A stretch of DNA of 64,000 nucleotides from DATHTC01 sp035456465 (GCA_035456465.1 DATIDD010000035.1:124001-188000); one strand, 5' to 3'; positions 36,679 through 45,106 are shown, counted from the stretch's first letter. Numbers and translations: made by a program. Notes: generated by a model not told the origin, from the sequence alone.

Positions 36679-38640
36679 GTGACGAGCACGACGATCGAGC
36701 ACCACGGCCACGTGCACGGGCACGCGCCCGCTCCGCCGCCGACGGGCTGGCGGCGACTCACCGCGCCCGGCTGGATCCGCGTCCTCTGGATGGCGCCGCT
36801 CTTCGCCGCGATCGGGATCGGCCTCGTCACCGGCATCCGCGCGCTCGCCGGCTGGGACCCCGTCTGGGACTGGGCGCCGATCGTCACGGTGTCCTTCCTG
36901 ACGCTGGGCCCGATCGGCTACCTGGCCGGCATCGGCTGCTTCGACTACTGGCTCTACTACATCAGCGGCCGCCCGACCCGTCCCGAGGACCATTCCGGTC
37001 ACGGCGCGCACAGCTGGAAGGACTACTTCCGCGTCAACACCGACCACAAGGTGATCGGCGTCCAGTACGTCACGACGACGATCTTCTTCTTCATCGTCGG
37101 CGGGCTGATGGCGATGATCTTCCGCGCCGAGCTCGCGAAGCCCGGGACTCAGTTCGTCGACCCGCAGACGTTCAACGGGCTGATCAGCGTCCACGCGTCG
37201 CTGATGATCTTCCTCTTCATCATCCCGGCGTTCGCCGGCCTCGCGAACTTCGTCGTCCCGCTGATGCTCGGCGCGGCCGACATGGCGTTCCCGCGCCTGA
37301 ACGCGCTCTCGTTCTGGATGCTCCCCGTCGCCGGCGTGATCATGCTGGCGAGCTTCGTCGTCCCCGGCGGCGCGTTCGGCGCCGGCTGGACGGGCTACGC
37401 GCCGCTGTCGGTAGTGAACCCCGAGGGGAACCTCTTCTTCCAGATGGCGGTGCAGTGGGCCGGCGCGTCGTCGATCGCGACGGCGCTGAACTTCCTGGTC
37501 ACGATCATCACCATGCGTGCTCCGGGCATGACCTTCTGGCGCATGCCGCTGCTCGTGTGGGCGAACTTCACCACCTCGCTGCTCGTCGTCGTCGCCACGC
37601 CGTTCATCGCCGGCTCGCAGTTCTTCGCGATGTTCGACCGCGTGCTGCACACCGACTTCTTCCGTCCCGCCGAGGGCGGCTACGTCCTCGGCTACCAGCA
37701 CATCTTCTGGTTCTACAGCCACCCGGCCGTGTACATCATGATGCTGCCCGGGTTCGGGATCGTCTCCGAGGTGATCTCGACGATGGCGCGGAAGCCGATC
37801 TTCGGCTACCGCCTCATGGCGCTGTCGCTGATGGCGATCCTGTTCCTCGGCTTCTCGGTCTGGGCGCACCACATGTTCGTCTCCGGCATGGCCACGTGGC
37901 TGCGCGTGCCGATGATGCTGACGACGCTGCTGATCGCGGTGCCGACCGGGATCAAGGTCTTCTCCTGGCTCGCGACCCTGTGGGAGGGGAAGCTCCACTT
38001 CACGACGTCGATGCTGTTCGCGCTCGGCTTCGTCTCGATGTTCGTGATCGGCGGCCTCTCCGGCATCTACCTCGGCGCGGTCCCGATCGACATCCACGTC
38101 TCCGACACGTACTTCGTCGTCGCGCACATCCACTACGTGCTCTTCGGCGGCTCCGTGTTCACGATCTTCGCCGGGATCTACTACTGGTTCCCGAAGATGA
38201 CGGGCCGGATGTACGACGAGCGGCTGGGCAAGCTCCACTTCTGGATGACGTTCGTCGGGTTCAACGCCACGTTCTTCCCGATGCACCTGATCGGCGTCCA
38301 GGGGATGCCGCGGCGCGTCGCCGACTACGCGGACGAGTTCGCGAACTGGAACTTCTTCATCTCGATCTCGTCCTTCTTCCTGGGCGCGTCGGTGCTCGTC
38401 TTCCTCTACAACATGATCACGTCGTGGGCGCGCGGGCCCGTGGCCGGCTCGAACCCGTGGCGGGCGATGACGCTCGAGTGGCAGGTGAGCTCGCCGCCGC
38501 CGATCTTCAACTTCGACCAGGTGCCGCAGGTCGTCGGCTCGCCGTACGAGTACGGCGTCCCGGGCGCGCGGCACGCGCTCCTCAACGGCGACCGCGCCGG
38601 CGCGCTGCACGAGGTCGAGGTGGAGGTGCCGACGCGCTGA
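36679..38640 (+). CDS. ctaD: Cytochrome c oxidase subunit I, A2-type heme-copper oxidase
   Basis: The 653-residue catalytic subunit reduces O2 at the heme-CuB centre and pumps protons. Visible: NTDHKVIGVQYV, the heme ligand helix SVHASLMIFLFIIPAF, the CuB histidine with the cross-linked tyrosine in WFYSHPAVYIMMLPGFG (H348), AHHMFVSGM and VVAHIHYVLFGGSVF. The D-channel glutamate of mitochondrial enzymes (HPEVY) is alanine (A350), and tyrosine-serine precede the histidine; YSHPxV is the hallmark of A2-type oxidases, which use that tyrosine pair instead. An extra N-terminal helix precedes the core. GTG start. The stop overlaps the next ATG (TGATG). Confidence 0.95.
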   Translation: MTSTTIEHHGHVHGHAPAPPPTGWRRLTAPGWIRVLWMAPLFAAIGIGLVTGIRALAGWDPVWDWAPIVTVSFLTLGPIGYLAGIGCFDYWLYYISGRPTRPEDHSGHGAHSWKDYFRVNTDHKVIGVQYVTTTIFFFIVGGLMAMIFRAELAKPGTQFVDPQTFNGLISVHASLMIFLFIIPAFAGLANFVVPLMLGAADMAFPRLNALSFWMLPVAGVIMLASFVVPGGAFGAGWTGYAPLSVVNPEGNLFFQMAVQWAGASSIATALNFLVTIITMRAPGMTFWRMPLLVWANFTTSLLVVVATPFIAGSQFFAMFDRVLHTDFFRPAEGGYVLGYQHIFWFYSHPAVYIMMLPGFGIVSEVISTMARKPIFGYRLMALSLMAILFLGFSVWAHHMFVSGMATWLRVPMMLTTLLIAVPTGIKVFSWLATLWEGKLHFTTSMLFALGFVSMFVIGGLSGIYLGAVPIDIHVSDTYFVVAHIHYVLFGGSVFTIFAGIYYWFPKMTGRMYDERLGKLHFWMTFVGFNATFFPMHLIGVQGMPRRVADYADEFANWNFFISISSFFLGASVLVFLYNMITSWARGPVAGSNPWRAMTLEWQVSSPPPIFNFDQVPQVVGSPYEYGVPGARHALLNGDRAGALHEVEVEVPTR

Positions 38641-39488
38641 TGGCCGAGCACCTGCTCGTGATCGCCAACGAGACGGTCGCCGGCACCCGGCTCGTGGAGG
38701 CGGTGCGCGAGCGTGCGGGCGGCGGCTCGATCGTCACGGTCGTCGCGCCCGTGAACGTGCCGCGCGAGGGGTACGTCGTGTACGAGGACACGCGCCGTGC
38801 GGCCGCGGGCCGGCGGCTCGACCACTCGCTCGCCGCGCTGCGGGAGGCGGGCGTCGCCGCGCAGGGCTTCGTGAACGAGGAGGGGCCGGTCGACGCGGCG
38901 CGGGACGCGGTCGCGACGCTCGAGCCGCCGGTCACGCGCATCCTCGTCTCGACGCACCCGCGCCGGCGGTCGGGCTGGCTCCGGCGCAACGTCGTCGAGC
39001 AGATCCGGCGCGCGGCCGGCGGCCTCGAGGTCGAGCACGTCGAGGTCGAGGTCGGCCGGGAGGAGGGCGCACAGGCGAACGTGCTCGTGATCGCGAACGA
39101 GACCGTGCTCGGCGAGCCGCTGCTCGAGCGGATCCGCGAGCGCGCGGCGCGCGGGCCTGCGAGCTTCCTGATCGTCTCGCCTCAGAGCGACCCTGGGATG
39201 TCCCACCACGAGGAGGCCGAGCGGCGGCTCAAGCACGCGGTCACGGCCCTGCGAGCCGAGGCGATCGACGCACACGGCCAGGTGGCGCATCCCGACCCGT
39301 ACGCGGCGGCCATGCACGCCGTCCGCGACGAGCGCGTCGACGAGATCATCGTCTCGACGTTCCCCGAGCAGACCGGGTCGAGCTGGCTGCGCCGCGACCT
39401 CGTCGGGCGGCTCCGCAAGGACGCCGGGATCCCGGTCGAGCACGTCGTCGTCGCGCCCGAGGAGGTCGTGGCGGTGACCGCGACGTGA
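38640..39488 (+). CDS. Tandem Usp-like protein embedded in the oxidase operon
   Basis: A 282-residue soluble protein made of two similar alpha/beta modules. Each begins with a strand LLVIANETVAG or VLVIANETVLG, has a central helix with a basic/acidic face, and ends with a strand plus WLRRNVVEQIRRA or WLRRDLVGRLRKDAG. Topology resembles universal stress proteins (HUP fold), but the nucleotide motif G-2x-G-9x-G(S/T) is not evident. ATG at 38640 overlaps the ctaD stop by one base and its own end overlaps ctaE by 4, so it is co-translated with the oxidase. Role unknown; assembly factor or regulator is possible. Confidence 0.8.
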   Translation: MAEHLLVIANETVAGTRLVEAVRERAGGGSIVTVVAPVNVPREGYVVYEDTRRAAAGRRLDHSLAALREAGVAAQGFVNEEGPVDAARDAVATLEPPVTRILVSTHPRRRSGWLRRNVVEQIRRAAGGLEVEHVEVEVGREEGAQANVLVIANETVLGEPLLERIRERAARGPASFLIVSPQSDPGMSHHEEAERRLKHAVTALRAEAIDAHGQVAHPDPYAAAMHAVRDERVDEIIVSTFPEQTGSSWLRRDLVGRLRKDAGIPVEHVVVAPEEVVAVTAT

Positions 39489-40099
39489 GCGCGCACGCCG
39501 AGGCGGCGCACGAGCTCGAGCACCACGGGCCGCCCGCGCCGCACTACTCGTCGCGGATCAGCCCGGTCGTCCTCGGGATCCTGCTGTTCATCGCCTCCGA
39601 GGTGATGCTGTTCGGCTCGTTCTTCACGGCGTACTTCTTCGTGCGGGTCGTGAACCCGGACGTGACGGAGTGGCCGCCGCCGGGCTTCCACCTCCCGGTC
39701 TTCGTCGCGGGCGTCAACACCGCGATCCTCGTCACCTCGTCGTTCACGATGCACTGGGCTCTCCAGTCGATCAAGCGCGGCTCGCGTGCCGGCCTGCAGG
39801 CGGGGCTCGTGCTCACGCTCGCCATGGGCTCCACGTTCCTCGCCACGCAGATGCTCGAGTACTCGCGCATCGGCTTCGCGCCCAAGGACGGGTCGCTCGG
39901 CACGATCTTCTACGGCCTCACCGGCCTGCACGGCGCGCACGTGGCGGTCGGTCTGATCCTGCTCTCGGTCGCGACGGTGCGGGCGTTCCGCGGGCACTTC
40001 ACCCCGGAGCACCACCACGGGGTCGAGGTGCCCGGAATCTACTGGCACTTCGTCGACGTAATGTGGATCGTGGTCTACGCGACCGTCTACATCTTGTAG
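39485..40099 (+). CDS. ctaE: Cytochrome c oxidase subunit III
   Basis: A 204-residue membrane protein with five helices (short form without the first two helices). Family motifs: ASEVMLFGSFFTAYFFVRV, NTAILVTSSFTMHWAL, TGLHGAHVAVGLILL, HHHGVEVPGIYWHFVDVMWI ending VVYATVYIL. Helps stabilise the proton-pumping core. GTG at 39485 lies within the stop of the Usp-like gene. Its TAG stop is also the start of a TAGCGT hexamer in front of the next gene. Confidence 0.93.
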   Translation: MSAHAEAAHELEHHGPPAPHYSSRISPVVLGILLFIASEVMLFGSFFTAYFFVRVVNPDVTEWPPPGFHLPVFVAGVNTAILVTSSFTMHWALQSIKRGSRAGLQAGLVLTLAMGSTFLATQMLEYSRIGFAPKDGSLGTIFYGLTGLHGAHVAVGLILLSVATVRAFRGHFTPEHHHGVEVPGIYWHFVDVMWIVVYATVYIL

Positions 40100-40102
40100 C
40101 GT
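40097..40102 (+). promoter_or_regulatory. -10-like element (TAGCGT) built on the ctaE stop codon
   Basis: TAGCGT starts with the ctaE stop and ends 8 bases before the ATG at 40111. Confidence 0.38.
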
Positions 40103-40110
40103 CTCGCACG

Positions 40111-40767
40111 ATGGAGAACCCGTTCCGGAGCGAAGCGGCCGCCTACCGATTCCTGCTCCTGACGGTGGGGGCGTTCGCGTTGGTCGTCGCCGCGAAGCTC
40201 CTGTTCGGCGCGCTCGTGGCGGTCGTGGTCTGGGCCGGCGTCACGCTCGCCGTCCTGTTCGCCTACGTGCGCGCCCGCTCGCTCGAGCGGCCGCCGCAGA
40301 CGGCGCCCGCGCACCGCGGCGACGACGACCAGAAGCGGCTCCTCGTCGTCGCGAACGAGACCGTCGGCGGGGCCGCGCTCCGGGACGAGATCGTGCGGCG
40401 GTGCTCGGGGTTCAGGACCGAGGTGCTCGTGGTCTCGCCCGCGCTCAACTCGCGGCTGCGCCACTGGACGTCCGACGAGGACCCGGCGCGCGCCGCGGCG
40501 GCCGAGCGGCTGGACGAGAGCCTGGCGCGGCTGCGCGAGCTCGGGATCGCCGCCGACGGCCGCGTCGGCGACGACGACCCGCTCCAGGCGCTCGAGGACG
40601 CGCTGCGGACGTTCGGCGCGGACGAGGTCGTCGTCGCGACGCACCCGGCCGGACGCTCGCACTGGCTCGAGCGCCGGGTGGTCGAGACCGCGCGCGAGCG
40701 GTACGCGGTGCCGATCGTGCACGTCGTCGTCGACCTCGAGGCAGAGCGGGCGGCCACGAGCCCCTGA
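40111..40767 (+). CDS. Membrane-anchored Usp-like protein of the oxidase operon
   Basis: A 218-residue protein with two N-terminal membrane helices (FLLLTVGAFALVVAAKLLF; LVAVVVWAGVTLAVLFAYV) and one cytoplasmic module of the same type as in the gene before ctaE: RLLVVANETVGG at the start, VVVATHPAGRSHWLERRVVE near the end, closing with PIVHVVVDLE. The N-terminal helix pair resembles the small subunit IV-like proteins of actinobacterial oxidases, so this could be a subunit IV fused to a Usp-like module. It ends the operon, 16 bases before the convergent cytochrome c gene. Confidence 0.78.
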   Translation: MENPFRSEAAAYRFLLLTVGAFALVVAAKLLFGALVAVVVWAGVTLAVLFAYVRARSLERPPQTAPAHRGDDDQKRLLVVANETVGGAALRDEIVRRCSGFRTEVLVVSPALNSRLRHWTSDEDPARAAAAERLDESLARLRELGIAADGRVGDDDPLQALEDALRTFGADEVVVATHPAGRSHWLERRVVETARERYAVPIVHVVVDLEAERAATSP

Positions 40768-40783
40768 GCGAGGCCCCCGTGAG

Positions 40784-41434
40784 CTAGCCGCCGGCGCTCG
40801 TCGAGACGTACTCGGCGACGGCCTGGATCTGCGCGTCGGTGAGCTGGCCCTTGAACGAGGGCATCACGCCCTTGCCGTTCGTGACCCGGTCGACCACCAG
40901 CGCCTTCGGCGGCTTCGCCTGGTCGAGGTTCGGGCCGACGTTGCCGCTCGTCCCGGCGGCCGCGAGCGTGTGGCAGCTCGCGCAGTTCGTGGTGAAGAGC
41001 GTCTTGCCGTCGGTCGAGCCCTGCGCGCCGCCTCCGCCGCCTGCCGCCTGCTTCACCGGCAGCCCGGCCACGGACGCGACGTACGACGCCACGGCGTCCG
41101 CGTCGTCGCCGGTGACGATGTCTGCGGGCATCCCCTGGCCGCCGGCCGGCGGGCTCTCGGTCGGGTACGCGATCTGGCCGCGGACGAGGTCGCGGATCGT
41201 CGACTCCTCGAAGCCCTGCTTCACCCGCACCGAATGGAACGCGTCGTCGAGGTTGGGGCCGATCGTCCCGCGCGCGCCCGCGTCGGCGAGCGTGTGGCAC
41301 GCGCCGCACTTCTGCGTGAACAGCTCCTTGCCGCGCGTCGTGTTGCCCGCCGTCTCCACGTGGGCCTCGGAGCCGCAGCCGCCGAGGAGGAGCAGCGCGG
41401 CAGCCGCGGAGAGTGCAGTCGGGCCGAGGCGCAC
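40784..41434 (-). CDS. Diheme c-type cytochrome lipoprotein
   Basis: A 216-residue exported cytochrome with two heme-binding motifs, KCGACH near 43 and NCASCH near 152, each followed by its own fold and an axial methionine region (GQGMPADI; GVMPSFKGQL). The N-terminus (LSAAAALLLLGGCGSEAHV) has a lipobox, so it is probably anchored outside the membrane and can hand electrons to the CuA centre of the oxidase encoded convergently. GTG at 41434 overlaps the STAS stop by one base (TAGTG). Confidence 0.9.
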   Translation of the reverse strand: MRLGPTALSAAAALLLLGGCGSEAHVETAGNTTRGKELFTQKCGACHTLADAGARGTIGPNLDDAFHSVRVKQGFEESTIRDLVRGQIAYPTESPPAGGQGMPADIVTGDDADAVASYVASVAGLPVKQAAGGGGGAQGSTDGKTLFTTNCASCHTLAAAGTSGNVGPNLDQAKPPKALVVDRVTNGKGVMPSFKGQLTDAQIQAVAEYVSTSAGG

Positions 41435-41796
41435 TAGGCCGGAGTCTGTCCGGAGCCGACCGCTGCGGCGGCCTCGTCCCGCGTCGCGTAGATCGTGAAC
41501 ACGCGGTCGAGGCCCGTGATCTCGAAGATCTTGGTGATGTTCCGGTCGCTGCAGACGAGCGACAGCTGACCCTCGTTCGAGCGCAGTCGCTTCACGCCGC
41601 CGACGAGGACGCCGAGGGTGGTCGAGTCGATGAACGTCGTGTTCGAGAAGTCGACGATGACCTGCTTGCCCCCCTGCGCGATCACCTCGAGCAGCTGCTG
41701 CTTGAACTCCGGCGCCGTGTACAGGTCGACCTCGCCCGCGAGCGAGATCACGTAGGAGTCGTCGCCCAGCTGCTCGGTCTGAATGTCGAAGTTCAT
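41434..41796 (-). CDS. STAS-domain anti-sigma factor antagonist
   Basis: A 120-residue SpoIIAA/RsbV-type protein. SLAGEVDLYTAPEFKQQL and the phosphorylation loop DFSNTTFIDSTTLGVLVGG are clear; the serine in IDSTTLG is the expected target of an anti-sigma kinase. It would free a sigma factor when unphosphorylated. No kinase or sigma gene is next to it. ATG at 41796 has a GGGGAG ribosome site. It is translated in line with the cytochrome c gene, an unusual pairing. Confidence 0.88.
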   Translation of the reverse strand: MNFDIQTEQLGDDSYVISLAGEVDLYTAPEFKQQLLEVIAQGGKQVIVDFSNTTFIDSTTLGVLVGGVKRLRSNEGQLSLVCSDRNITKIFEITGLDRVFTIYATRDEAAAAVGSGQTPA

Positions 41797-41842
41797 TCGC
41801 TCCCCCGCCGGTTGTGGTCGCCGTCGCCCTCGGCGCGGGAGT

Positions 41843-42688
41843 CTAACCCGCGCCGAGCGAGGCGGCGCGAAGCTGCTTGAGCTGCTGGCGCACGACCGGG
41901 GCGCTCGGGTCGTCCGGCGCGAGCTTGAGGAACCGCTCGTACGCGGCGATCGCGGACGTGACGTCGTTCGCGTTCGTCGCCGCCTCGGCCAGCTGGAGCT
42001 GGATGCTCGCGTCGTCGGGCTGCAGGTTGGCGAGCTGCGCGTACTTGAGCTTCGCCTGCTCGTAGGCCCGCGTCGTGCGCGTGTAGAGGTCGTTGAGCTG
42101 CTGCGACGACTGCGTCGCGACCGCGTCGGTGACCGGGTTGGATCCGAGGGCCCTGCCGAACGGCGAGTCGACGGGGAGCGCGAAGTCGGCCCCCGGGTTC
42201 GCCAGCGCCGCGCGCGTCTGCGCGTCCTGGAGCTGGTTGCGCAGGTCGCCGGCCTGGATGAGGTAGAGGCTCGCGAGCTGGCTGAGCGCGGAGGTGTCCT
42301 TCGGCTGCAGCGCGACGTAGCGCTCGAGCGGGTCGATCGCGGCCATCGTCTGCCCGTCCTGCTGGAGCGCGGTCGCGAGGTCGCGCCACGCGGCAGGGTC
42401 GCGCGGGTTCTCCTGTGTCCGCTCGCGCGCTCCCTGGACGTCCGCGCCCGAGCCCGGGGAGCGGCCCTGGAGGATGTCGGCGACGCCGCCTGGGACGTCG
42501 GAGCCGACGCCGAAGACGACGAACGAGAAGGCGAACACGAACGCGAGGAAGACGAAGATCCACTTCGCCTGCCGGCGGAGCCGCTGGAAGAACAGCCCCT
42601 CGGTGCCTACGTAGGCGCTCTGGTACCGGTCGGCGCCCGCAGCAACCGGCTTCGCGCGCGCCTGGCGGCGGCGGTCAGCTCGCGCCAT
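41843..42688 (-). CDS. TPR-repeat protein with one membrane helix
   Basis: A 281-residue protein: basic N-terminus (ADRRRQARAKP), one membrane helix near residue 45 (WIFVFLAFVFAFSFVVFGV), then an external region with tetratricopeptide-type repeats (DPAAWRDLATALQQDG; SALSQLASLYLIQAGDL; ASIQLQLAEAATNAND; TSAIAAYERFLKLAPDDP). Likely a scaffold. The only upstream ATG at 42688 overlaps the amidohydrolase by 82 bases, which is unusually long; no later start keeps the basic region. Confidence 0.82.
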   Translation of the reverse strand: MARADRRRQARAKPVAAGADRYQSAYVGTEGLFFQRLRRQAKWIFVFLAFVFAFSFVVFGVGSDVPGGVADILQGRSPGSGADVQGARERTQENPRDPAAWRDLATALQQDGQTMAAIDPLERYVALQPKDTSALSQLASLYLIQAGDLRNQLQDAQTRAALANPGADFALPVDSPFGRALGSNPVTDAVATQSSQQLNDLYTRTTRAYEQAKLKYAQLANLQPDDASIQLQLAEAATNANDVTSAIAAYERFLKLAPDDPSAPVVRQQLKQLRAASLGAG

Positions 42689-43926
42689 TCGAACCCGTCT
42701 CTTCGGTACCTGGTCCGGCCATCGATCAAGGTCAAGAGTACCCGGGTGGGAGCGCCGCCGAGGACGACCGCGGCGGCGGCGTCCTCCCACGGCTCCCACG
42801 GCGACCCCTCGAGCGAGACGACGGCGAGGTCGGCACGCTTGCCGGGGACGAGCGAGCCGACTTCGTGCTCGAGACCGAGCGCACGGGCGCCGCCGAGCGT
42901 CGCGAGCTCGAGCGCCTCCGCGCCGGTGAGGGCGTCGGGGCGGCGCTCGCGCGCCCGCGCCGCCTCCACCGCAGCGCGCAGCTCGGCGAACATGTCGAGC
43001 GACGGCGTCGAGGCCGGGCTGTCGGTGCCGAGGCCCACGATCGCGCCGGCGCGGCGGAGGTCGGTCACGGGAGCGACGCCGCAGCCGAGGAGCGCGTTCG
43101 ACCTCGGACAGTGGGCGACGCGGACGCGGCGCTCCCCGACGAGCCCGACCTCGTCCGGGTCGAGCTGGACGCAGTGCGCGGCGAGCAGCTCCGGCCCGAG
43201 CAGGCCGATCCGGTCGAGCGTGGCCACGCCGGTCTCGCCGCGCGGCTCGACGAACAGGTCGGCGAGCGGCGCCATGTCGCCGCGGCCGTGGACGAGCCAG
43301 TCGAGCTCGCCGGGGCTCTCCGAGAGGTGCGTCCCGAGCGGCAGCCCCAGCGCGGCGCAGGCCTCGTACACGGCCTCCGAGCACGAGTAGGGCGCGTGCG
43401 GCGAGACGCCGAGGCGCAGCGGCCCGGCGAACGCGTCGGCGACCCGCGCGCGCGTGCGCTCCCACGCCGCCAGAGCCTCCTGCGGGTCGCGGCCGAAGAC
43501 CTCGAGGTAGACGATCCCCCGCAGGCCGAGCTCCGCGCACGCGACCGCGGCGGCACCCGCGTAGCTGTAGTCGGCGACCGTGGTGATGCCGGACCGCAGG
43601 CACTCGGCCGCCCCGAGGCGGGCGATGTCGAGCATCTCCGCGAACGCGATTCGCTGCTTGCGCTCGATGTGCACCCGCAGCCACGGCGCGAACGGGAGTC
43701 CGTCGCCGAAGCCGGCGTACACGGCGTACTCGAGGTGCGTGTGGGCGTTGACGAACCCCGGCACGATCGCGGCCCCCTCGAACCGCTCGCCCGCGCCGAG
43801 CTCCTCGGCCGTGCCGACGGCGGCGATGCGCCCGTCCTCGACGACGACGGCGCCGCGCGGGATCGGCGCCCCCTCGACCGGGAGCACCCAATCCGCCGAG
43901 TACGTGGCGGCCGAGGAGGTGGCCAC
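42607..43926 (-). CDS. Amidohydrolase-family deaminase
   Basis: A 439-residue TIM-barrel metal hydrolase of the cytosine/adenosine deaminase-like group. Metal site: NAHTHLEYA (HxH), GTHLSESPGEL, AAHCVQLDPDE and GTDSPASTPSLD. The N- and C-terminal strands form the usual small beta-sandwich (GAVVVEDGRIAAVG; GKRADLAVVSL). Substrates for this subgroup include S-adenosylhomocysteine, methylthioadenosine and aminodeoxyfutalosine (menaquinone route); nothing in the window decides between them. GTG at 43926 overlaps the tatC stop by one base. Confidence 0.88.
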   Translation of the reverse strand: MATSSAATYSADWVLPVEGAPIPRGAVVVEDGRIAAVGTAEELGAGERFEGAAIVPGFVNAHTHLEYAVYAGFGDGLPFAPWLRVHIERKQRIAFAEMLDIARLGAAECLRSGITTVADYSYAGAAAVACAELGLRGIVYLEVFGRDPQEALAAWERTRARVADAFAGPLRLGVSPHAPYSCSEAVYEACAALGLPLGTHLSESPGELDWLVHGRGDMAPLADLFVEPRGETGVATLDRIGLLGPELLAAHCVQLDPDEVGLVGERRVRVAHCPRSNALLGCGVAPVTDLRRAGAIVGLGTDSPASTPSLDMFAELRAAVEAARARERRPDALTGAEALELATLGGARALGLEHEVGSLVPGKRADLAVVSLEGSPWEPWEDAAAAVVLGGAPTRVLLTLIDGRTRYRRDGFEWRELTAAARRARSRLLRAPTGTRAPT

Positions 43927-44696
43927 TACTCCGGTGCCGCCCAGAGCACGCCCGCACGTGCCCAGCGGCGCTCCATGAACGCCGCGAGCCAGATCGACAG
44001 CTCGAACAGGACGACCAGCGGGATCACCTCGAACGCGAGCGAGACGGGGTCGACGGTCGGGAGCAGCACCGCTACGAGCACCATCGCGAAGATCCCGATC
44101 CGCCGGTTGCGGCGGAGCCGGGCCGAGGTCAGCACGCCCAGCCGCACGAGCGCGAGCACGAACACGGGCATCTCGAACATCAGCCCCATCGCGACGAGCG
44201 ACAGCGAGACGAACGAGTAGTAGTAGCTCGCGCGGATCTGGATGTCGTAGAGGTGGTCGTCGTAGTTCGTCAGGAAGGCGAGCGCGCCGTCGAGCACGAC
44301 GAAGTAGCCGAACGCCACGCCGCCGGCGAAGAGGAGCGTCGCGATCACCACGAAGACCGAGACGACGCGCTGGGTGTGCTCCTCCATCGCCGGCGCGAGG
44401 AAGCTCCACGCCTGGTAGAGCACGACCGGCAGCGCGAGCGCGAACGCGGCGTAGAACGAGACCTTGATCGACGTCGTGAACGGCTCGGTGACGCCGAAGG
44501 TCACGAGCCGCTTGTCGTCCGGGAGCGGCCGCGTCAGCCACTCGATCACGTGCTCGTGGAAGATGAACGCGACCGCGAACGCGGCCACGATCGCCACGAG
44601 CGCGACGATCATCCGCGCCCGCAGCTCGTCGAGGTGCTCGACGAGGGATGCCTCCTCCCCGTGGCGGAGCCGCCGCGGAAGGCGCTTCCGGGACAC
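43926..44696 (-). CDS. tatC: Sec-independent protein translocase TatC
   Basis: A 256-residue, six-helix membrane protein that recognises twin-arginine signal peptides. Family features: LVEHLDELRARMIVAL near the N-terminus, VTEPFTTSIKVSFYAAFAL, PVVLYQAWSFLAPAMEEH, and MEMPVFVLAL-like FEMPVFVLALVRLGVL. The transport motor is the proton gradient. It follows tatA by 9 bases; the amidohydrolase is coupled to its stop. Confidence 0.95.
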   Translation of the reverse strand: MSRKRLPRRLRHGEEASLVEHLDELRARMIVALVAIVAAFAVAFIFHEHVIEWLTRPLPDDKRLVTFGVTEPFTTSIKVSFYAAFALALPVVLYQAWSFLAPAMEEHTQRVVSVFVVIATLLFAGGVAFGYFVVLDGALAFLTNYDDHLYDIQIRASYYYSFVSLSLVAMGLMFEMPVFVLALVRLGVLTSARLRRNRRIGIFAMVLVAVLLPTVDPVSLAFEVIPLVVLFELSIWLAAFMERRWARAGVLWAAPE

Positions 44697-44705
44697 CGCC
44701 GCAGG

Positions 44706-44945
44706 CTAGGAGACGGAGTCGCGCTCGCGCGGCGGCGCGGCCGCGACGGTCGCGCTCGGCTCCTCGCGCGAAGCCGGGAGCTCGCGGCGCTCGTCCTCGT
44801 CGTCCCGGCCGGTGACGGAGTCCTTGAACTCCCGCATTCCCTTGCCGAGCGACCGTCCCATCTCGGGCAGGCGCTTCGGGCCGAAGATGAGAAGCGCGAC
44901 GAGCAGGAGGATCAGGATCTCCCAGACGCTGACGCCGAAGGGCAT
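44706..44945 (-). CDS. tatA: Sec-independent protein translocase TatA
   Basis: A 79-residue protein: one membrane helix (WEILILLLVALLIFG), the FG hinge and amphipathic helix FGPKRLPEMGRSLGKGMREF, and an acidic tail. It forms the translocation pore with TatC. Length and hinge fit TatA better than TatB. ATG at 44945 has TACCCT exactly 6 bases upstream and no ribosome site; it leads a six-gene minus-strand run down to the cytochrome c gene. Confidence 0.92.
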   Translation of the reverse strand: MPFGVSVWEILILLLVALLIFGPKRLPEMGRSLGKGMREFKDSVTGRDDEDERRELPASREEPSATVAAAPPRERDSVS

Positions 44946-44951
44946 AGCCGC

Positions 44952-44957
44952 AGGGTA
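44952..44957 (-). promoter_or_regulatory. -10 element (TACCCT) of tatA operon
   Basis: Minus strand TACCCT (44957-44952), then GCGGCT and the ATG; spacing of 6. Confidence 0.45.
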
Positions 44958-45017
44958 CCAGTCGTTTGAACACGGGTCGGGCGAGCGACCCGGCGACTAG
45001 TTCCACCTTCCATGGGG

Positions 45018-45023
45018 TAAAAT
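45018..45023 (+). promoter_or_regulatory. Strong -10 (TAAAAT) and 83-base leader of the suf operon
   Basis: TAAAAT is the most AT-rich hexamer of the region. It lies 83 bases before the sufC start, so unlike most neighbours the suf transcript has an untranslated leader (about 45030-45106). A five-pair stem (CGCGG/CCGCG, about 45069-45085) is the only structure I see in it. No SufR or IscR gene is adjacent. Confidence 0.5.
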
Positions 45024-45106
45024 CAGGCCACGGGCCGGGCGGATGCCTGGCTCGTCTCACGACGCACGCGGTCGCGACCCGCGATCGGGGAAAGGATGCG
45101 CACCAG

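Noticed and set aside
36346..38610. Minus-strand open frame (754 codons) opposite the oxidase subunit I gene
   Set aside because: Shadow of ctaD: composed of repeated His/Arg/Asp/Glu-rich text with no fold-like pattern.
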